A DNA stretch of 40,281 bases from Rhodospirillales bacterium (GTDB lineage Bacteria > Pseudomonadota > Alphaproteobacteria > Reyranellales > Reyranellaceae). Under the pieces are notes generated by a model. The model saw only the letters and a list, made by a program, of their open reading frames with translations, did not search any database and was not told the origin of the DNA. The stretch spans positions 1 to 40,281 of the forward strand of contig JACPOB010000033.1 of assembly GCA_016185145.1 (NCBI GenBank), read 5' to 3'. The position numbers and the translations under genes are program-made. The first letter of the stretch is position 1; each line of letters opens with the position of its first letter. Below, piece after piece: positions 24,533 through 33,745 of this stretch.

Positions 24533-24759
24533 CTAACACCTCTGGAGACCACCTCGCGTTCCGCAAGCGTCAATGCCAACCTGGAGCGACGCCGCTCCGC
24601 AGGACGAATCCCACCATGCGGAGCCACCAAAAAATAGATCGACGATAACTGCTTGCCAAAAGCTCGTCCGATCGCCTTTAGCGACTCTCCGCGCTTCCAG
24701 CGATCCCATAACTCCGTTTTCTCCGCCGCAGTAAACCCTCTATGAAATTTGTGAGCCAT
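24533..24759 (-). pseudogene. IS30 family transposase, N-terminal fragment
   Basis: ATG at 24759 begins MAHKFHRGFTAAEKTELWDR, then GESLKAIGRAFGKQLSSIYF and RRRSRLALTLAEREVVSRGV, the helix-turn-helix region of IS30-type transposases. Homology ends at SRGV exactly where the ISAzo13 end begins, so that element interrupted it. The remainder is not visible on the other side. Confidence 0.75.
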
Positions 24760-24826
24760 CAAACCACACTCCATCTCTCCTTCAAGATAAAGTGTTGCGT
24801 CGACCGGTTGAGACCACCACTTCTCG

Positions 24827-25012
24827 GTGGACAGCACGCTGATCGAGGCATGGGCGTCGATGAAGAGCGTCAAGCCGAAGGACGGCTCTGGCGAGCCGCC
24901 GACCGAGGGCGGCGGGCGCAACGCCGAAGCGAACTTCCATGGCCAGAAGCGATCGAACGACACGCATGCCTCGACCACCGATCCGGATGCGCGGCTCCCG
25001 CTGCCGACGCGG
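24827..25012 (+). pseudogene. IS5-type transposase fragment (central segment)
   Basis: Codes VDSTLIEAWASMKSVKPKDG, then GGRNAEANFHGQKRSNDTHA and TTDPDARL, the segment around the first catalytic Asp of an IS5-group transposase. It is joined in frame at about 25010 to the N-terminal part of a different IS5-type transposase, so this is an IS mosaic. Confidence 0.7.
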
Positions 25013-25863
25013 CTGATGGCGGGGCTCGCCATCCTCAAGCACATGTGCGGCCTGTCGGACGAGGTCCTGTGCGAGCGTTGGGTGGAGAACCCCTATTATC
25101 AGCTGTTCTGCGGCGAGGAGTTTTTCCGGCACGAACTCGTCATTTGGCCGCTCCTCGATTGAAGAAGCTGCGCACCTATCTCGGCCGAGTCATGCGCGAT
25201 ATCGGTCGGCGCATCAAAGGCGACCCGGACAAGCAAGCCGCCTTCGCCCAATTGCTGTCTCTGGCGCGTGCCGTGCGCGAAGCGTCAGAAACAGCGGGGC
25301 AAGAAGATCTATAGCCTGCACGCGCCGGAGGTCTAAATGCATCGGCAAGGGCAAGGCGCATCGCCCCTACGAGTTCGGGGTCAAGGTCTCCGTCGCGACC
25401 CCGCTGTATCGCTCGAAAGGCGGCCCGTTCGTCGCCCATGTAAAGGCGCTGCCCGGCAACCCGCGGGCACACGCTCGAAAAGATCGTCCCCGACATCGAA
25501 AAGCAGATCGGCGCGAGCCTGTCTCGCATTGTCGTCGACCGCGGCTATTGTGGCCACAACGCGCCGGCCGAGCACCGGTTCAAGGTCTACATTTCCAGCC
25601 AGAAGCGGCGCGTCACCGAACACATCAAGCGTGAGATGCGACGGCGCTCGGCCGTCGAGCCAGTCATCGGGCATCTGAAATCAGATCATCGCATGAACAG
25701 AAGCCATCTCGCCCATCAGGAAGGCGACGCCGCAAACGTCATCCTCGCCGCCGCCGGATACAACTTCCGTCGCCTGTTGGCATGGCTCGCGTTTTTGTTG
25801 TCCGCAATCCTGATCACGTTCGCCGCGCAAATAACATCACGCGATCAACCGGTCGTCGCTTGA
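25010..25863 (+). pseudogene. IS5 family transposase, multiply broken
   Basis: Pieces in several frames follow the order of an IS5-type transposase. PTRLMAGLAILKHMCGLSDE with VENPYYQLFCGEEFF is the N-terminal part. A gap follows. LRTYLGRVMRDIGRRIKGDP, then IYSLHAPEVECIGKGKAHRP across a shift, continue the middle. Next come IVVDRGYCGHNAP and RRRSAVEPVIGHLKSDHRMN with the Glu, ending at 25863. At least one deletion and two or three frameshifts are needed. The typical right-end sequence gttcttcacggccaactg follows at about 25869. Confidence 0.8.
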
Positions 25864-26047
25864 TCCGAGTTCTTCACGGCCAACTGAGGCACCCGATCCG
25901 GACATCATCATGAGGCGCTCTGCGACTTCGGAAAGGCAGCCAGCGACGCAAACAGTGCGATCGCGTTGAGATTCTAAATACTAACCAACCCAGTGCCGGA
26001 CTGGCTATCCATTTGCCCGCCGCGCTCGCCCCGTCTTCGCAACCCGG

Positions 26048-26082
26048 CCCGCTCCGGATGGCGACACCCGCTCCGGATAGCG
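26048..26082. promoter_or_regulatory. Direct repeats next to the AraC-type gene promoter
   Basis: cccgctccggatggcg at 26048-26063 and cccgctccggatagcg at 26067-26082 differ at one base and are offset by 19 bp. They end just before the -35 box. Tandem sites about two helical turns apart are usual for AraC family activators, so autoregulation is likely. Confidence 0.5.
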
Positions 26083-26083
26083 T

Positions 26084-26112
26084 TTGACAGCTTTGCCGAA
26101 TGACTCGATAAT
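26084..26112 (+). promoter_or_regulatory. Sigma-70-type promoter of the AraC-type regulator
   Basis: TTGACA at 26084-26089 and GATAAT at 26107-26112 with a 17-bp spacer, followed by an A-rich leader and ribosome site gggagg before the ATG at 26143. Confidence 0.7.
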
Positions 26113-26142
26113 AAAAAAAAACTTGACGGGGAGGATAAAACC

Positions 26143-27027
26143 ATGAGGCGGCTGGTTCCGCCGGACGATATTCCGCGCTGGATTCCGGGGAAACTGACGC
26201 TGGACAGCAGCGGATCCCGGTGGCGTGGCGTGACACTGAAAGGCTATGAGTACGCCGACCTTCATGTCGCCATTCCGTCGATGCGTGACTACATGATCGT
26301 TGTCTACGAAGGCGAAGCAGCCCGCATGGGACGACGATGCGGGGGACCTTGGGAGTATCATCGGGTGGAGCCTGGCGTAGTTTCTCTTTTGACGCGCGCG
26401 GAACAGTCGGAATGGGCGTGGTCACGGCCGATCTCGGTGTCCCACGTCTATCTCTCCCATGACGCGATCACCAAGGTTGCCGGCGACATTTACGACCGCA
26501 ACATAGCGGATGTCGAAATCGGCGATAAGGTCCGCGCGGTCGACGACTTCCTCCCTTGGGTCAGCCGCAGGCTTCGGCAGGAACTGAGCGGCGGCGAGGT
26601 TGGCGGACGCGTGATGGTAGAGACTTTGCTTACGCAGGCTTGCGTGCATGTCCTGCGTAGCTTTGCCCACACCGAATTCCGCGAGCCAAGGAGTTCGGGT
26701 ACCTTCACCCCGGCCCAGCGCAGGATCCTGACCGAGTACTTGGCCGAGAACCTGAGAGGTGATGTCTCGCTCGCCGATATGGCTGGCGCGGTAGGGCTCA
26801 GCGTATTCCATTTTTCGCGCAAGTTCCATGCCGAGTTCGGCTGTCCGCCGCATCAGTGGCTGGTACGCGAACGGATTAAGCGCGCGAGCGAGTTGATCAA
26901 GCGGCAATGTCTGCCGTTAAAGGAAGTCGCGTACGAGGCGGGCTTCGCCGATCAGAGCCACATGACGAGGCTCTTCCGCCGGCTTTACAGAATGACGCCC
27001 GCTGAATACCGGCGGACTTTCGACTGA
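26143..27027 (+). CDS. AraC family transcriptional regulator
   Basis: 294 residues, start ATG at 26143 behind a clear ribosome site. The C-terminal 100 residues hold the two helix-turn-helix motifs (GDVSLADMAGAVGLSVFHFS with RKFHAEFGCPPHQWL, then PLKEVAYEAGFADQSHMTRL with FRRLYRMTPAEYR). The N-terminal part is a divergent effector domain. It reads away from the monooxygenase/esterase run on the opposite strand. AraC-type activators control known cyclohexanone and alkyl ketone oxidation clusters, so it may be the inducer-sensing regulator of this set, although IS110 debris now lies between them. Confidence 0.88.
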   Translation: MRRLVPPDDIPRWIPGKLTLDSSGSRWRGVTLKGYEYADLHVAIPSMRDYMIVVYEGEAARMGRRCGGPWEYHRVEPGVVSLLTRAEQSEWAWSRPISVSHVYLSHDAITKVAGDIYDRNIADVEIGDKVRAVDDFLPWVSRRLRQELSGGEVGGRVMVETLLTQACVHVLRSFAHTEFREPRSSGTFTPAQRRILTEYLAENLRGDVSLADMAGAVGLSVFHFSRKFHAEFGCPPHQWLVRERIKRASELIKRQCLPLKEVAYEAGFADQSHMTRLFRRLYRMTPAEYRRTFD

Positions 27028-27052
27028 TGGCGGGCGCGCGCTTGGACATGAC

Positions 27053-27752
27053 GTGACCGGCTTAGAGACTTCTCTGATTGGGGCCCTTAAAGTCAAGCTG
27101 CTCCTGCTTCTCCTCATTCCACGCCGTCCGCGTTGGTATCTTATCTCGGTTCCGTGGGCTACTCGCTTCTCTTCGCGGTCGGCGCATTGGCCGCCGCATG
27201 ATGGGGTCAGAAGAGCAAGGCGTCCCAATTTGTCTTACGACCTTCGGTTCTGGACTCTCAACGATATCGCCTTGCCCATCGTCCCCACGGGGACGATACC
27301 TTCCGCTGGCGCGGATTTCTTGATGTATCTCGGTTTGTCTCCTTAGGCCGCGACGACGGTGATCGTCTTGACGTCTGGGGTCGCCGCCGGTTCGTGACCG
27401 AAGCGGAATTCCGCATCGTCGATCCACATACGGTGCAAAATTGTTGCGAGTTTGCGAGCGACCGCGACACGCGGGCGCGCCATTCCACGACGTTTGGCGA
27501 TCTTCATGCCCATGCCCGCAAGGCACCATTTCTTGCTGCGAATGAGGAGCGAATGCGCCGCTTCGTAGAGCGCCGTTCGCGTCAGTTCGTCGCCACATCA
27601 GCTGATCCGCCCTTGAAGATCCGTCTCGTGGGACTGGTAGCGTCGTGGGGTGAGCCCCAGATGAGCGCCGACGTCCCTCGATTTCCTGAACCGCTCGGGC
27701 TGGTCGATCGGCGCCCGGAACGCGAGCGCCGTCAGTGGACCTGATCCCACGC
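27053..27752 (-). pseudogene. IS110 family transposase, C-terminal half with right end of the IS
   Basis: Reverse-strand pieces: [40 protein letters not shown], a TGA where the family has Ser-Lys, then CGDELTRTALYEAAHSLLIR, a frame change, AKRRGMARPRVAVARKLATI and LHRMWIDDAEFRFG. This is the transposase_20 (C-terminal) domain of IS110 with its Ser region lost to a stop and a shift. Positions 27053-27340 hold the non-coding right end of the IS. The N-terminal RuvC-like half is absent. Confidence 0.8.
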
Positions 27753-27852
27753 CATATTGCTCACTCATCCCGCAGCGGGGGGGCCATGGCCAACATCCTG
27801 ATGTTTACCATGGTGAACCACATTCCCCCGCGTCGGGAATCCCTCACATGAG

Positions 27853-27999
27853 TCAGCCACCCCGCAGGTTGGTATCAGCCAAGAGCGACGCAGTTGCTCG
27901 CCCGATTTCCGACCCGCCGCCAGTGACGATCGCTACTTTGCTCGCGATATGTTGTTTTGCCTCGCGAATTCGTCCGGTTGGAACCACGGGCGACAGCAT
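27853..27999 (-). pseudogene. Short-chain dehydrogenase, N-terminal fragment
   Basis: The ATG at 27999 leads to REAKQHIASKVAIVTGGGSE and IGRATASLLADTNLRGG, then TGA at 27853. SKVAIVTGGGSxIGRATA is the TGxxxGxG cofactor site of SDR enzymes. The gene is cut after about 48 codons. It lies directly downstream of the second monooxygenase, same strand. A C-terminal SDR piece sits at 33039-33116 behind a monooxygenase N-terminus, suggesting that a monooxygenase-SDR pair once existed twice. Confidence 0.65.
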
Positions 28000-28029
28000 G
28001 AGCTTGCCGACGCCCGCATCGAGAAGAAA

Positions 28030-29676
28030 TCACTGTGCGGCGATTTCTTCGGCATGCTTCTTGACAAGCACGAAGTTGGGAAAGCCCTTGTCCAACTCCT
28101 CGTACAACGCGGCGCGATAGGCCGGCTGTCCGCCGATAAATGGCTGGATCTCAGGCCGTTTGCCCGGAACATTTGCTGCCATGTACCACGACTTCGCTTT
28201 CACGAAGAGGCTCTTTTCGGCCACGTCGTAGCAACGCTTGCCCCACGCCTCGGCCGCATCGCGTCTAGCTTCGAATCGGCGGACGCCCATTTTGTCCATA
28301 TTCTCAATGAACTTCACAACCCAGTCGCCTTCGAGTTCACCGCCGGTCGGCCCATTGATAAAGGCCGAGGGGGACTGAAGCGCATAGGTGTAGAGCAGGT
28401 TTGGATAGCCGGGAACTGCCTTGCCTAGATAGGTCAGAGATTGCTCCTTCCACAGATCGCCGATCGTGCGGCCATCCGCATCCTTGATGTCGACCGCCGA
28501 GATCGCGCCGGTGCAGGTGTCGAAGCCGATTGCATAGACGATTATATCGACCTCGTGCTCCTTGCCTCCGGCTACGATGCCTTTCTCGGTGATCCTCTCA
28601 ATCGGTGTGGCCTTAAGGTCGACGAGATCGACATTATCCTGATTATAAAGGTCGAAATACCACTGCTGTAGACAGGGACGTTTCGTTCCAAAGGGGTGGG
28701 GCGGCTCGGTCGGGGCAAGAACCTCGACCAAATGTTCCTTCTTGATTAGCTTGCGCGTCTCATCGCGCCAGAAGTTGTAGTGCGCGCGATTGCATTCATC
28801 ATCGAAGAATAAATCCACCGGCGCCGCCAGCCAGAAGGTGAAGCCTTTCTGCTCCCAGTTAAAGCGCATGACTTGCTGGCGCTCATCCTCGCTCATCTCC
28901 TTCCACGGCTTGTAAATCAGGTCATAGGCAAAGCCGGCAAAGGTTTGTTTGGTCCTCTCCATCACTGGCTGGAAGAGCTGCCTAATCTTGTCGTATTCCT
29001 CGCGGGTATATTTCTCCTGTCCCATCGGTAGAGCGAGGTTGGGAGTCCGCTGGAAGACGGTGAGATGGTCCGCCTCGCGCGATGTTTCCTGGATGATCTG
29101 TACGCCCGACGCACCCGTGCCGATGACGGCAACCCGCTTGCCTTTCATCGCGACGCCGTCGCGCGGCCAACGTGCGGAATGATAGGACTGACCCTTGAAG
29201 GTTTCCGCGCCGGGAAAGGACGGCGTGATCGGTTTCGTCGTCGATCCCAGCCCGAGCAAAAGATATCGGGCGGTCCGGTTCTGGCCGTCGCTCGTCCTTA
29301 CCTGCCAAACGCCGGCTGCCTCGTCGAACGTCGCCCCGCCGACGCTTGTCTTGAAGGTCATGTAGGGCCGGATGCCCCATTTGTCCGCGACATAGTTGAA
29401 GTAGGATTTCAGCTCCCGCCAGCCGGGGAACTTCTCCGTGAAATAATAATCCTTCCAAAGCGCCGGGTCGGTGTACTGGTAGACCCATATCTCGGAGTCA
29501 ACGCGGGCGCCCGGATAGTGGTTCTTATCCCACGTCCCGCCCGGCCCGTCGCCGTCGTCGAACAGATGCACCCTGTAGTTGCGCTTCACCAGCTCATGCA
29601 GGATATGAAGGCCAGAAAATCCAGCGCCGACGACTATCACATCCAGATCGGTGTCTTTGTTGACTTTAGCGTCCAT
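28030..29676 (-). CDS. Baeyer-Villiger monooxygenase (cyclohexanone monooxygenase-like)
   Basis: 548 residues from the ATG at 29676, with an excellent ribosome site (aaggagga). FAD site VIVVGAGFSGLHI near residue 13, GGTWDKNHYPGARVD at 46-60, BVMO fingerprint FKGQSYHSARWP at 160-171, NADPH site VAVIGTGASGVQ at 182-193. The fingerprint and length fit type I BVMOs that oxidise cyclic or linear ketones to lactones or esters. It is preceded on the same strand by an esterase, which would open the product. This supports a ketone-to-hydroxyacid route. Intact as far as visible. Confidence 0.93.
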   Translation of the reverse strand: MDAKVNKDTDLDVIVVGAGFSGLHILHELVKRNYRVHLFDDGDGPGGTWDKNHYPGARVDSEIWVYQYTDPALWKDYYFTEKFPGWRELKSYFNYVADKWGIRPYMTFKTSVGGATFDEAAGVWQVRTSDGQNRTARYLLLGLGSTTKPITPSFPGAETFKGQSYHSARWPRDGVAMKGKRVAVIGTGASGVQIIQETSREADHLTVFQRTPNLALPMGQEKYTREEYDKIRQLFQPVMERTKQTFAGFAYDLIYKPWKEMSEDERQQVMRFNWEQKGFTFWLAAPVDLFFDDECNRAHYNFWRDETRKLIKKEHLVEVLAPTEPPHPFGTKRPCLQQWYFDLYNQDNVDLVDLKATPIERITEKGIVAGGKEHEVDIIVYAIGFDTCTGAISAVDIKDADGRTIGDLWKEQSLTYLGKAVPGYPNLLYTYALQSPSAFINGPTGGELEGDWVVKFIENMDKMGVRRFEARRDAAEAWGKRCYDVAEKSLFVKAKSWYMAANVPGKRPEIQPFIGGQPAYRAALYEELDKGFPNFVLVKKHAEEIAAQ

Positions 29677-29831
29677 GTTTGTTTCCTCCTTATACGATGA
29701 ATATGTCGTGCGCCCTTTCTCCCCTGACAGAGCGCCAGGCGCAGGTATTTGGATCCCAATAGAGCACCGTCGCGGAGCACAGACTTGCATTCATCCGGCT
29801 CGCGCGATTGGTACATTTCTCCCTGTGGGAA

Positions 29832-30746
29832 TCAGCTCAGACCAAGCTTCGGGCGAACCCACTCGGCCATGCGCTTAACCGCATCGTCGGCTTCAGGCGC
29901 AGTTCCCGCGAGAAACTGGAAGACATGCTGCATGTCGGGGAAAACATCGATCCTAACGTCCACGCCCGCTTTCTTCGCTCGCTCCGCTATCCGCCGGCTG
30001 TCGTCGAGAAGAGTCTCGGCGTCTCCGACCGTGATGTATATCGGCGGGAATTTCGAATATTCGGTGTAAAGTGGATTTGCCAAAGGATCCTTTGGATTGC
30101 CCTTCTCACCGATGAAAAGACTACCCAAGGCCGTGGTGGTGTCTCGCGAAACCAGCGCGTCCCTGTCCTTGTTCGTGTCGTACGTTTGGCCCGAGGTGTC
30201 CATTCCGGCCCAAGGGGACATCGGCATGGTTGCCACCGGAAGCGGCAACCCCTTATCCCGCGCGGCGGCGATTGTCGTGAGCGCAAGCGCGCCGCCGGCG
30301 GAGTCGCCCGTCAACGCGACATGTTGCGGCTTCAACCCCTCCCGCTCCAGTAACCAGCGATAGGCGGTGACCATGTCGTTGACAGAACCGGGATGCGGAT
30401 TCTCGGGGGCGCGCCGGTAATCGACGATCAGCGCCCGGCAGCCGACCGCCTTGGCGATATGTCCAAAGAGCTTGCGGTGGGTGTACATCGAGCCGACGAC
30501 ATAACCGCCGCCATGCGAGCAAAGCAGAACGCGATCACGCGCGGCACCGTGGGGCATCGCCCACATCGCCGGAATCCCTTCGACCTCGATCTCCAGGTAG
30601 TCGACGCCCCTCGGATCGGCGGTCACGTCGCCCCAATGGCTGAACAGACGTCGAATCTCTTCGAGGCCCATGTCGGGCTTGGCCGTCATTGCGGTGACCC
30701 ATGACCGGTAGAGATCAGCGAGCTCTGCGGATTCCTTGCTTGGCAT
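29832..30746 (-). CDS. Alpha/beta hydrolase of the hormone-sensitive lipase family
   Basis: 304 residues. Oxyanion motif SHGGGYVVGS (77-86), nucleophile Ser149 in GDSAGG, Asp242 in VGDAETLLDD and His274 in MQHVFQ complete the catalytic triad. HSL-type esterases hydrolyse short acyl esters and lactones. The gene lies 155 bp upstream of the BVMO in the same direction, so it is the natural candidate to hydrolyse the BVMO product. Start ATG at 30746 with ribosome site gggaagg. Confidence 0.92.
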   Translation of the reverse strand: MPSKESAELADLYRSWVTAMTAKPDMGLEEIRRLFSHWGDVTADPRGVDYLEIEVEGIPAMWAMPHGAARDRVLLCSHGGGYVVGSMYTHRKLFGHIAKAVGCRALIVDYRRAPENPHPGSVNDMVTAYRWLLEREGLKPQHVALTGDSAGGALALTTIAAARDKGLPLPVATMPMSPWAGMDTSGQTYDTNKDRDALVSRDTTTALGSLFIGEKGNPKDPLANPLYTEYSKFPPIYITVGDAETLLDDSRRIAERAKKAGVDVRIDVFPDMQHVFQFLAGTAPEADDAVKRMAEWVRPKLGLS

Positions 30747-30815
30747 ATCGGTACTTCCTTCCCTTGGTGAGTAAATAGTCGGTCCCCTCCACGTATGGAC
30801 ACGCGGCGGTTCCCT

Positions 30816-31352
30816 TCACGGAACGAGGCTTGCGCGCAGCACCGCGCGCCTGTCCGCCTGAGCGAAAGCCTCGTTGATCTGGTCCAGCGGAAGTTTCGCG
30901 CTGAGGAGTTGACCGAGTGTCAGCCTGTCTCGGTTGCGCTCAAACTCCCCGACGAAATGCGGCCATTCGGTAGCGTCGCCGGTCATCGCCATGTCGATGT
31001 GGTCGCAGGCGGCGCGGCGTCCGCGCTGGCAGGAAGGGCAGTGGCCGCAGCCGGTGAAATAGGCGAAGACAACGTGGTCGCCTTCGTGAAGCGGCTCGCC
31101 GTGGCTATCGCGATCCACGTCCCGGCCGAGCGCGGCGATCATGCCCGTCATCTCGTGGCCGAGCACCGTGGCAGCTTGCCGCCGAGGCCAGCGAGCCGGA
31201 AGTCGCCGCGCCATGCATGCAGGTCCGACCCGCAGATTGTTGGTAATCCGCACACGCACGAGGACCGCGCCGGGCCGAGGTGCCGGCACCGGCATTTCGG
31301 CCATATCGAAGGGCTTTCGCCGGAACAAGGTGACGCGGCCGGTTGCGGTCAT
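30816..31352 (-). pseudogene. Zinc-dependent alcohol dehydrogenase with internal deletion and a double frameshift
   Basis: Although the frame is open for 178 residues, the protein is not normal. N-terminal GroES-like pieces are visible (FDMAEMPVPAPRPGAVLVRV, then TVLGHEMTGMIAALGRDVDR and GDHVVFAYFTGCGHCPSCQR). Between them the family-like residues NICGSDLHAWRGDF lie in the next frame, while the open frame reads NLRVGPACMARRLP, so two compensating shifts have replaced a Zn-ligand segment. After about residue 130 the Rossmann domain is missing and a C-terminal stretch (LSAKLPLDQINEAFAQADRR) follows directly. Normal length is about 350-390 residues. It would have oxidised a hydroxy acid or alcohol in this pathway. 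Confidence 0.8.
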
Positions 31353-31404
31353 TTATAAAGTTCTCCTGGCGGGGATGCGAGCAACAAGCGGATGAGGCTT
31401 GCGG

Positions 31405-33012
31405 TCACGAGGCGAGCGTCGCGGCGCGCTCGCGAAGGGAGCGCTTGTCAACCTTCCCGACGCCGGTTTTCGGCAGCGCCGGGACGAACACGAATCGATC
31501 CGGTATCCACCACTTCACGAAGCGGCGCGCGAGCCAGGCGCTGAGGTGAGCCGGGTCGAGTTCTTCGCTGTCCCGCTCGGGCACGACGAATGCCACCGGA
31601 CGCTCCTGCCAGCGCGTGTCTGGCATCGACACGACCGCCGCCTCCAAAACGCCGGGACAGGCAGCGAGTTCGTTCTCGAGATCCACCGAGGAGATCCATT
31701 CACCGCCGGACTATACGAGATCCTTCGCGCGGTCGATGAGGCGGATCGAGCCATCGGAACCTTGCGTCGCAATGTCGCCGCTTCGCCACCACCCATCGGC
31801 GAAGCTGTCGCGGCTGCGCGTATCGCGGTAGTATTCGGTGGCGATCCAGGGACCTCGCACATGCACCTCGCCAGGGTGGCCGTCGTCGCGGGGCACGGGT
31901 TTTCCGCAATCGTCCAGCACCTTGAGTTCGACTCCGGGTACGGGAATGCCCTGCCGGATCCGGACCTTGATCCGCTCTTCCGGTCCGGCCTCAAACACGC
32001 TGCGCCGAACATGAGTGATCGTTGCTAGCGGCGCGGCTTCTGTCGCGCCCCAGGCGGTGAGGATGGGGACGTCGTACTCGTTGTGAAAGCGCTTCATGAG
32101 CGCCTCGGGCGTGGCCGAGCCTCCGAGCATGAGGCCGCGCAGGCTGCTGATGTCGCGAGGCTTCTTCTGCAGCTGTCCATAGAGCTCGACGCCGATCGTC
32201 ACTGCGGCGGCGCAGAACGTGCAGCGCTCGGCCTCGATGAGACCGAGAATGTCCGCGGCAGTCGGGTGCGGGCCTGGCAGCACTATCGTCGCGCCGACGG
32301 CGACCGCAGCGTAGGGCAGTCCCCACGAGTTGGCGTGGAACATGGGCACGACCGGTAGCACGATGTCATGCTCGCTGATGGCGAGGACATCGCTAAGGCA
32401 AAGCGCGAGCGTGTGCAGGTAGAGGCCGCGTTGGGTGTAGACGACGCCCTTGGGATCCCCCGTCGTGGCGGAGGTGAAGCACATGCCGCAGGGGCTGTTC
32501 TCGTCGAGCTCGGGAAATGCGAAGTCCAGATCGCCTGTCGCGAGGAAGCTCTCATAGTCACAATCGCCGGGAGGCGCCGGCCGATCGTCCATGACGATGA
32601 TGTGGCGGAGACTGCGCACCGAAGGAGCGACTCGTTCCACGGTCGGCAGGAGATCCGGATCCACGAAGAGGACCATGTCTTCGGCGTGGTTCATGATATA
32701 GGCGATGTGCCCGTCGGTGAGGCGGATGTTCACCGTGTGCAGGATGGCGCCAAGGCACGGAACGGCGAAGTAGAGCTCCATGTGCCGGTATGTGTTCCAG
32801 CCCAGTGTCGCGACCTTGTCGCCCGGCTTGACGCCGAGTCCAGCCAGGGCGCTGGCGAGCTGCCGGGTGCGCCGGCAGTAATCGGCATAATGGTAGCGAA
32901 AGAGCTTGCCGTCGGCTTGCCTCGATACGATCGCGTTCTGCGGGAAGTTAGACTCCGTGCGCTCCAGGAAGGTCTTCAGGGTGAGCTGCATGGCGGTCGC
33001 TCTAAATGTCAT
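31405..33012 (-). pseudogene. Fatty acyl-CoA synthetase (AMP-binding) with one in-frame amber codon
   Basis: The frame is intact over 536 codons from the ATG at 33012 (an alternative ATG is at 32991), except for a TAG at 31711-31713. P-loop-like motif TSATTGDPKGVVYTQ, the AWGATEAAP motif, GWWRSGDIATQ and RLIDRAKDLV are present. The stop follows, then SGGEWISSVDLENELAACPG and the C-terminal domain up to KTGVGKVDKRSLRERAATL. The family has Lys after KDLV (KDLVKSGGEWI), so AAG to TAG is the likely change. Without readthrough the product is 433 residues and lacks the C-terminal catalytic domain. The role would be CoA activation of the acid produced by the pathway. Confidence 0.88.
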
Positions 33013-33038
33013 GTCATGCCTGCGTTCTGGCGGAGAGG

Positions 33039-33116
33039 TCAGTTTGCGAGATAGCCCCCGTCCACGAGTAGCTCTGCGCCATCGATGAACGACGATTCGT
33101 CAGACGCAAGGATAGA
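33039..33116 (-). pseudogene. Short-chain dehydrogenase, C-terminal fragment
   Basis: The reverse frame FSILASDESSFIDGAELLVD followed by GGYLAN and TGA (33039-33041) is the standard C-terminus of SDR enzymes (LASDESSFxTGxxxxVDGG). It is joined at about 33118 to the N-terminus of a flavin monooxygenase in a different frame. This is a deletion junction. The acyl-CoA synthetase starts just downstream. Confidence 0.7.
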
Positions 33117-33226
33117 GAATTGCGCAGCTTGTGCATGGCGTACAGCCCGCCGCACCCTGCTCCCACGACGACGGCGTCGTACGATCCCGGCTCAGATTTT
33201 ACGTCAACAACCAACTGATCGTTCAT
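33117..33226 (-). pseudogene. Flavin (Baeyer-Villiger type) monooxygenase, N-terminal fragment
   Basis: ATG at 33226 (ribosome site ggaagg) gives MNDQLVVDVKSEPGSYDAVV and then VGAGCGGLYAMHKLRN, the first FAD Rossmann motif GxGxxG as in BVMOs. The sequence breaks after 36 residues and runs into SDR C-terminal DNA. It is a third monooxygenase gene, now lost, and is distinct from the two complete copies in this segment. Confidence 0.75.
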
Positions 33227-33439
33227 TGGCCCCGTTTCCTTCCCCCTAAGCTTGGCGCCACCGGCGCGGAACATGACACGCAGGCGGCGCCAAGCTGTGA
33301 TGTCTTATGTTACCGCGGGCCTTCGGCAGTCTTGATCGTTCCATATGAAACTTTAGCACATTCTTGCTGTGTCGTTCGGTCGACTCTTGGCCGGGCCGAG
33401 CGGGGCAGCCCCGCTTCCAGGCGCAGCCTCGGCTGGCCA

Positions 33440-33745
33440 TGCAGCGTGCGAAGGGCGCAGCCATCACTGCCGCACGGCCATGTGGCGGCGGTAATAGGGA
33501 TGATGCACAAGCTGGAGATCCCGCGCCTGCTTGGGCGCCGGGGTTCGCGTGTGCACGATCTCGCCGTGGCGCTGATCGCGAGCCGGATGATCGCCCGGGC
33601 TCGAAACTCTCGACCCTGCGCGCGCTGCCCCCGGAGACCGCGACCTCGAGCCTTGGACAGGTGCTCGGGCTCGGCGCCATCGAGGCGTGCGAGATCTACG
33701 CAGCGCTCGACTGGTTGGGCGCACAGCAGGGGCGGATCGAGCCGG
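33440..33745 (+). pseudogene. IS1634 family transposase fragment
   Basis: Forward pieces SLPHGHVAAVIGMMHKLEIP, RLLGRRGSRVHDLAVALIAS, a frame change, then GSKLSTLRALPPETATSSLG and QVLGLGAIEACEIYAALDWL are the N-terminal region of IS1634-type transposases (DPGSKLATARALSPETASSSLGEVL). The catalytic core is missing. It lies between the monooxygenase/SDR remnant and the aldehyde dehydrogenase remnant. Confidence 0.7.

Noticed and set aside
24742..25314. Forward frame of 190 codons as a gene
   Set aside because: It crosses the IS30 and IS5 fragments out of frame; only its end overlaps a real IS5 piece.
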